In this document: piece by piece, positions 42,164 through 46,838 of the stretch
How positions within the stretch are numbered: position 1 is the first letter of the stretch
How the letters are laid out: each line of letters opens with the position of its first letter
NCBI GenBank assembly: GCA_028716525.1
Contig: JAQUPQ010000032.1
Coordinates: 1-46,838, forward strand
Direction of reading: 5' to 3'
Source: Terriglobia bacterium
GTDB lineage: Bacteria; Acidobacteriota; Terriglobia; JAIQFV01
Length of the DNA: 46,838 nt
Program-made: the position numbers and the translations under genes
The notes under the pieces: generated by a model
Database searches by the model: none
What the model was told of the DNA's origin: nothing
The model's input: only the letters and a program-made list of their open reading frames with translations

Positions 42164-43378
42164 ATGAACCAACGCTACAACTTTCCTGATTCCTCCGGAC
42201 ATTTCGGAAAATATGGAGGGAGCTTTGTCCCGGAAACATTGATGGCGCCTTTGGAGGCGCTTCAGAAGGCCTATGCTGAAGCGTGTTCGGACGCAAGCTT
42301 TCAGGGGGAATTGGCCCGGCTGTTGAAGACTTACGTGGGCCGCCCGACACCTTTATTTTTCGCTGAACAGGTCACACATCATTTCAAGGGCCCCCGAATT
42401 TATTTGAAGAGGGAAGACCTGGCGCACACCGGCTCGCACAAGATCAATAATTGTTTGGGCCAAGGTTTGTTGGCGAAGCGCATGGGGAAAACGCGGGTGA
42501 TCGCCGAGACCGGCGCCGGCCAACACGGCGTTGCCGCGGCTACCGTATGCGCCTTGCTGGGACTGGAATGCGAAATCTACATGGGCACCGAAGATATGCG
42601 CCGGCAGGAATTGAATGTTTATCGAATGCAATTGCTGGGCGCCAAGGTCACGGGGGTCGATTCCGGGAGCCGCACGCTGAAGGACGCCATCAACGAAGCT
42701 CTCCGGGATTGGGTGACCAATGTTGATACGTATTATCTTTTGGGTTCGGTTTTGGGTCCACACCCGTATCCCGTGATGGTGCGCGATTTTCAAAGCGTTA
42801 TCGGACGGGAAGTGCGAGATCAGATTCTCGCGGCGGAACATCGGCTGCCCGATGTTCTGTTGGCTTGCATCGGCGGGGGAAGCAACTCCATGGGACTTTT
42901 TTACGAATTTATTGATGAAAACAAAATTCGCATGGTCGGCGTGGAGGCCGGTGGACGGGGAGAGAAGCTGGGCGAACATGCGGTTCGATTCATGGATCGG
43001 GTCGGAGGAGGCGGTCGACCCGGCATCCTGCAAGGGACTTACTCCTATGTCTTACAGGATGATGACGGACAAGTGGCGCTTACACATTCTGTTTCGGCCG
43101 GACTGGATTATGCCGCGATTGGTCCGGAACACGCCATGCTCCACGACACCGGGCGGGCCGAATATACGGCTGTGTCCGATCAGGAAGCCTTGGAGGCATT
43201 TCAATGGTTGAGTCGTTCGGAAGGAATCATTCCGGCGTTGGAATCGGCCCACGCCATCGCCTATTTGAAATACCTGGCGCCCAAGATGGGCAAAGACCAA
43301 ATTGTGGTGGTGAATCTTTCCGGGCGGGGCGATAAAGATGTGGCCGAAGCGATTCGACTGACGGAAAAGAAAGAGTAA
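42164..43378 (+). CDS. trpB: Tryptophan synthase beta chain
   Basis: PLP enzyme that joins indole and serine. 404 residues of the TrpB1 type: [17 protein letters not shown] at the start, [20 protein letters not shown] with the PLP lysine, [13 protein letters not shown], the [10 protein letters not shown] phosphate loop and a C-terminal NLSGRGDKD. It begins nine bases after trpF. trpA, the usual partner placed next, is not in the window; the following gene is on the other strand. Confidence 0.97.
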   Translation: MNQRYNFPDSSGHFGKYGGSFVPETLMAPLEALQKAYAEACSDASFQGELARLLKTYVGRPTPLFFAEQVTHHFKGPRIYLKREDLAHTGSHKINNCLGQGLLAKRMGKTRVIAETGAGQHGVAAATVCALLGLECEIYMGTEDMRRQELNVYRMQLLGAKVTGVDSGSRTLKDAINEALRDWVTNVDTYYLLGSVLGPHPYPVMVRDFQSVIGREVRDQILAAEHRLPDVLLACIGGGSNSMGLFYEFIDENKIRMVGVEAGGRGEKLGEHAVRFMDRVGGGGRPGILQGTYSYVLQDDDGQVALTHSVSAGLDYAAIGPEHAMLHDTGRAEYTAVSDQEALEAFQWLSRSEGIIPALESAHAIAYLKYLAPKMGKDQIVVVNLSGRGDKDVAEAIRLTEKKE

Positions 43379-43401
43379 GAACTTTCTCTTCAGAGGGCTT
43401 C

Positions 43402-43425
43402 GACCGGCGTCATTCGTTGCCGGTC
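43402..43425. terminator. Hairpin between convergent trpB and PilZ-like genes
   Basis: Perfect stem GACCGGC / GCCGGTC with a 10-base loop in the 53 bases between the two gene ends. There is no T run, so it may be a weak or factor-aided bidirectional terminator. Confidence 0.5.
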
Positions 43426-43431
43426 TGCGCT

Positions 43432-43791
43432 TCAATCCCCAAAAATCCTGCTGATGGGCGGCCGATGGTTCTTGCTGCGGTCGAACTGCAGTCCCACTTC
43501 ATGGGCCGAAATCGAATACTGTTTGACCCATTGGACGATGGCGTCGAGGCGGAAATTGGAATGAGAAATTAAAGTCAGCCGCATGCCTTCCATGAACTGA
43601 ATGCGCTCGGAGTTGAAGCTGGCGCCGTACTCGGAGCAACTAAAGAGCCACGTGGACATTTGGAGGCGTTGATGGGTCTCCGGGTTTTCCCACTCCACCG
43701 TCACCGGTAGACGAACTTCACTGCGTTCGCCATAAGGCTCACGTAGGTGAAGGCTTCGCTGTTCCATTGGGGTCAGGTTTTGAGAAGTCAT
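43432..43791 (-). CDS. PilZ-like domain protein
   Basis: About 119 residues from the ATG at 43791, with AAAGGA about 13 bases upstream. The frame is open to 44031, but that part crosses the xseA promoter and is unlikely to code. The layout fits a PilZ barrel: basic RSEVRLPVTVEW, then STWLFSCSEYGASFNSE at the place of the [DN]xSxxG motif, then MEGMRLTLISH, DAIVQWVKQ and HEVGLQFDR. The first motif lacks a full RxxxR and the second has Ser for Asp/Asn, so c-di-GMP binding is doubtful. Confidence 0.7.
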   Translation of the reverse strand: MTSQNLTPMEQRSLHLREPYGERSEVRLPVTVEWENPETHQRLQMSTWLFSCSEYGASFNSERIQFMEGMRLTLISHSNFRLDAIVQWVKQYSISAHEVGLQFDRSKNHRPPISRIFGD

Positions 43792-43965
43792 CGCCAAGCT
43801 ATCCTTTCTTAATCCGAGCAACAGCGGGACCGCTATTCTTATCACTCGCACGTTGCAGTATTCCCTTAAATTGTCACAATAGTTTGAAGTATGGGGCGGA
43901 GTTAGGTTGGCGCCGGACCGCTGAACTTCACAATGCACGTCACAGCCGCAGCGCGCCAAAATCCT

Positions 43966-43994
43966 TTGACGCCTCTGGGGGACTGTGTTTAAAT
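43966..43994 (+). promoter_or_regulatory. Promoter of the xseA-xseB-ispA run
   Basis: TTGACG (43966-43971), 17-base spacer, TTAAAT (43989-43994). The implied start near 44001 lies about 24 bases before the GTG at 44025. Confidence 0.6.
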
Positions 43995-44024
43995 CCGGGA
44001 CGACCGGTCTTTTAGGTGGAATCC

Positions 44025-45440
44025 GTGCCAAAACACCCGCTGCCCACCAATAACGAGCGCAAAGTCCTCACCGTTTCCGAGGTCACAGGTCGGGTTAAAG
44101 GCTTGTTGGAGGCGGAGTTCGCCTCGCTTTGGGTGGAAGGCGAGATTTCCAATTTCACCCGCGCCGCCTCGGGACATTTGTATTTCACCCTGAAGGACGA
44201 AAGTGCCCAGTTGCGGTGTGTGTGTTTTCGGTCTCAGGCGCGATCCATCCGCTTTAATTTGGAAGACGGCTTGAAGGTGTTGGCGCGCGGATCGTTGTCG
44301 GTTTACGAGCGCCGCGGAGAGTATCAGTTTTATGTGGAGGTGATGGAACCGGTCGGTATCGGGGCGTTACAGCTGGCCTTCGAGCAGTTGAAAGCCAAGT
44401 TGCAGGCAGAAGGACTATTTGATCTGGCGAGAAAACAGCCGTTGCCACTCTACCCCAAAACCATTGGTGTGGTTACGTCGCCCACGGGCGCTGCCATCCG
44501 CGATATTTTGCGGATTCTGAAGCGGCGTAACGAGGCGGTGAATGTGCTGATCTATCCGGCCAAAGTTCAAGGCGATGGGGCCTCCGCGGAGATTGCTGCA
44601 GGTATTGAATATCTTAATACGCTGGCGGAAGTTGACGTCATGATCGTGGGGCGCGGTGGGGGATCGATTGAGGATTTGTGGGCATTCAATGAAGAGCGGG
44701 TGGCGCGGGCTATCGCCGCCTCGAAGATACCGGTGATCTCCGCCGTGGGCCATGAAATCGATTTTACGATTTCGGATTTTGTGGCGGATTTACGCGCCCC
44801 TACGCCTTCGGCGGCGGCTGAACTCGTTGCCTCGGCCAAAGATGAATTACTCAAGCATTTGAGCCGGCTGCAGGAGGAAACGATGAGCGCCTTGGTGTTG
44901 AAACTGAATCGGGCGCGCCAGAGTTTATTACAGCTGACAGGCCGTCGCGGTTTCGCTTTGGCCCAGGGGGCCTTGAAAGAATTTCGTCAGATTTTTGATG
45001 ATCTGGTCTACAAGTTGACACAAGGTGAACGCCACCTCGTCCTGGAGAGTCGAAATCGTTTTCAATTGGTTCGAAACCGAATTATATTTTTTGATTTGAG
45101 CGGCCCGCTTCGCATGGCTCGACTGAATGTTCAACAGCGCGAGCGCCAGGCGGCAACGATTGTTCAAAAGGTGCTGGCAACACTGAAGAGTTCATTGATG
45201 GTCAATTCAGGGAAGCTCGACAGTCTGAGTCCCTTAAAAGTGCTGGAGAGGGGATATGCGATAGTGAAGAACGCCAGAGGTGCGGTCCTTAAAGACTCGA
45301 CACAAGCCCCGGCGGGTTCCATGATCTCCGTCCAACTGGCCAAGGGAAACCTGGAAGCGCGCGTGGTGAGCGATGCAACCGCAAACAGACCGCGCTCAGA
45401 GGGTTCGCAGGGTGTCTTGAGTTTTGAGCCGGAAGGATGA
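44025..45440 (+). CDS. xseA: Exodeoxyribonuclease VII large subunit
   Basis: Catalytic subunit of the ssDNA exonuclease ExoVII. 471 residues. An N-terminal OB fold (LWVEGEISNFTRAASGHLYF) is followed by the catalytic part with GVVTSPTGAAIRDI, DVMIVGRGGGSIEDLWAFN and SAVGHEIDFTISDFVADLRA. A long coiled-coil region comes next, and the C-terminal end is SPLKVLERGYAIVKNARG. The GTG at 44025 was chosen over the GTG at 44016 because AGGTGGA lies four bases upstream of it and covers the earlier codon. Confidence 0.96.
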   Translation: MPKHPLPTNNERKVLTVSEVTGRVKGLLEAEFASLWVEGEISNFTRAASGHLYFTLKDESAQLRCVCFRSQARSIRFNLEDGLKVLARGSLSVYERRGEYQFYVEVMEPVGIGALQLAFEQLKAKLQAEGLFDLARKQPLPLYPKTIGVVTSPTGAAIRDILRILKRRNEAVNVLIYPAKVQGDGASAEIAAGIEYLNTLAEVDVMIVGRGGGSIEDLWAFNEERVARAIAASKIPVISAVGHEIDFTISDFVADLRAPTPSAAAELVASAKDELLKHLSRLQEETMSALVLKLNRARQSLLQLTGRRGFALAQGALKEFRQIFDDLVYKLTQGERHLVLESRNRFQLVRNRIIFFDLSGPLRMARLNVQQRERQAATIVQKVLATLKSSLMVNSGKLDSLSPLKVLERGYAIVKNARGAVLKDSTQAPAGSMISVQLAKGNLEARVVSDATANRPRSEGSQGVLSFEPEG

Positions 45441-45543
45441 GTTTTTTAGAAAGGGGAGTCCAGTTGCAAGATCTGTTTGGAGCGGCTCTTCGTTCTGGAA
45501 CGATGCATTCAACTTCATGATGTCCTTTTGAAACGAGTGAACC

Positions 45544-45822
45544 ATGGTCAAACAAAAAACCCAGGATTTTGAGAGCGCCATCAAGCGACTGGAAGAAATT
45601 GTTTCACAACTGGAGTCGGGAGATTTGCAACTGGAAAAGTCTCTGGAACTTTTTGAAGAGGGTATTCAGCTGTCGCGATTCTGTCATGGCAAGCTGGATG
45701 AGGCAGAACGCAAGGTGGAAGTGCTTTTGAAAGATGCCGAAGGTGAAATGAAGCGTGCACCGTTTGAGGGCGAATCCGCTGCCACAAAGGATGCGGAAGA
45801 AGAAGGCGGGGAAGAGGCTTGA
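45544..45822 (+). CDS. xseB: Exodeoxyribonuclease VII small subunit
   Basis: 92 residues, a helical partner of XseA. FESAIKRLEEIVSQLESGDL and LELFEEGIQLSRFCHGKLDEAERKVEVLL are the family core; an acidic tail (KDAEEEGGEEA) follows. It lies 103 bases after xseA, and its stop overlaps the next gene as TTGA. Confidence 0.94.
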   Translation: MVKQKTQDFESAIKRLEEIVSQLESGDLQLEKSLELFEEGIQLSRFCHGKLDEAERKVEVLLKDAEGEMKRAPFEGESAATKDAEEEGGEEA

Positions 45823-46718
45823 AGCCGGTGCAAACCCCCGCATTTATCCTGGAACGAAGCCGGCAAATCGAAGAAGCGCTGGACCGGCTCCTGCCTTCGA
45901 ACGAGACCATCCCCCAATCCATTCATCGAGCCATGCGCTACAGTGTGTTCGCCGGTGGGAAACGCCTGCGTCCGACGCTGTGTCTGGAAGCGGCTGCTGC
46001 GGTTGGAGCATCCGAAGGCGAGGTGATCCCGGTGGCCTGTGCCGTGGAGATGATTCACACGTACTCATTGATCCATGACGATCTTCCGGCCCTGGACAAC
46101 GACGATTTGCGCCGCGGCCGGCCCACGGTTCATAAACAATTCGGTGAAGCCGTAGCCATCCTTGCCGGTGACGCTCTGCTAACTCGGGCATTTCAGGTGC
46201 TCGGTTCGTTGGATGGAGGCGGAGAAATTCTCAATAGACGCATTCATGCCCTTCGGGAAATTGGGGACGCCGTCGGAACGGTCGAGGGAATGATTGGGGG
46301 ACAGGTTGTGGATATTGAGTCGGAAGGCAAAGAGATTCCCGCTGAATTGTTGCACTATATCCACTCCTCAAAAACCGGAGCCTTGATTCGCGCCTCGGTT
46401 CGCGCCGGTGCTTTTATGGGGGAAGCCGCACCCCATGAATTGTCGGCCCTGACGGAGTATGGCTCGAAGATCGGTTTGGCATTCCAAATCACCGACGATA
46501 TTTTGGATGTCGTCAGCTCGGCGGAGCAGTTGGGGAAGACCCCGGGGAAAGATCGGTCCACACGAAAAGCCACCTATCCCGGTCTCTACGGACTTGATGA
46601 ATCCCGTCGCAAGGCTAAACAGCTGGTCATTGAAGCCGTGGAATCGTTGGACTGCTTGCAGGCTCGGGGTGAAAATCTTAAAACACTGGCCTATTTTTTT
46701 GTCGAACGAGCCGCCTGA
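45819..46718 (+). CDS. ispA: Polyprenyl (farnesyl/geranylgeranyl) diphosphate synthase
   Basis: Chain elongation of isoprenyl diphosphates. 299 residues with FAGGKRLRPTL, the first Asp-rich motif DDLPALDNDDLRRGRPT, GDALLTRAF, the KTGALIRASV helix and the second Asp-rich motif ITDDILDVVSS. The bulky/small pattern before the first motif (HTYSLIHDD) fits short-chain (C15-C20) products, but length cannot be fixed from sequence alone. Start TTG at 45819 (GGGGAAG upstream) overlaps the xseB stop; GTG at 45828 is an alternative. xseA-xseB-ispA is a common gene order. Confidence 0.93.
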   Translation: MKPVQTPAFILERSRQIEEALDRLLPSNETIPQSIHRAMRYSVFAGGKRLRPTLCLEAAAAVGASEGEVIPVACAVEMIHTYSLIHDDLPALDNDDLRRGRPTVHKQFGEAVAILAGDALLTRAFQVLGSLDGGGEILNRRIHALREIGDAVGTVEGMIGGQVVDIESEGKEIPAELLHYIHSSKTGALIRASVRAGAFMGEAAPHELSALTEYGSKIGLAFQITDDILDVVSSAEQLGKTPGKDRSTRKATYPGLYGLDESRRKAKQLVIEAVESLDCLQARGENLKTLAYFFVERAA

Positions 46719-46838
46719 GCAGAGGGCAAGAAGAGTCTGTGTGAAAACCTCCGTTCATCAGAGGAACTCCAGGGTGGTAGTTTGATTCATGATGGTTTTT
46801 GAAGATTGCAGAATTTTGATTCCGGCGCCCAAGCGAGG

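Noticed and set aside
46789-46838. Possible start of another plus-strand gene at the right edge
   Set aside because: An ATG with AGGGTGG about ten bases upstream opens 16 codons to the edge, but this is too short to identify or to call.

Overview
This window looks like a chromosomal segment of an Acidobacteriota-type Gram-negative bacterium. The inference rests on the gene mix: a PF07638-type ECF sigma factor, a membrane Ser/Thr kinase with TPRs, a short GNAT-type N-acetylglutamate synthase in a large arg operon, and many secreted propeller and FG-GAP proteins. Modular palindromic intergenic repeats of a kind seen in Acidobacteriota and Planctomycetota support it. No marker gene proves it. 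No tRNA, rRNA, CRISPR array or transposase was seen.

Layout. (1) 1-1669: 5' part of uvrA (minus) with a perfect-consensus promoter. (2) 1764-5819: a tandem duplication of a ~2 kb unit, each copy a secreted YVTN/lactonase-like propeller gene with its own terminator. (3) 6023-17058: an arginine biosynthesis block on the minus strand, argR-argC-argB-argD-argG-argH-argA(GNAT). It is followed by a secreted Asp-box propeller gene, argJ and a NUDIX hydrolase. argR has a strong sigma70-type promoter with an ARG-box-like palindrome over its -10. argF is absent. (4) 17095-18167: dispersed repeats and an ECF sigma factor (plus). (5) 18255-24107: an exported DUF900-type alpha/beta hydrolase and a giant FG-GAP/VCBS surface protein (minus). 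(6) 24422-37043: the accessory core, all minus. Three tandem paralogues of an exported octapeptide-repeat protein lead into a tightly spaced run: DUF3592 membrane protein, Sel1 protein, two small PH/GRAM-like paralogues, an exported TPR-CHAT protease, a PYGQP-rich exported protein, a lipoprotein and a TPR protein. (7) 37618-40482: a TPR Ser/Thr kinase (plus), divergent from that run. (8) 40749-43378: trpC-trpF-trpB, with no trpA. (9) 43432-46718: a PilZ-like protein (minus), then xseA, xseB and a polyprenyl diphosphate synthase (plus).

The arg, trp, xse and isp blocks are housekeeping. The most unusual part is region 6: a probable nine-gene operon in which most products carry export signals, built round a CHAT (caspase-fold) protease with TPRs. 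It is headed by a locally amplified family of repeat proteins and faces a transmembrane kinase. I recognise the domains but no described system with this composition. A role in envelope stress, surface assembly or defence is inference only.
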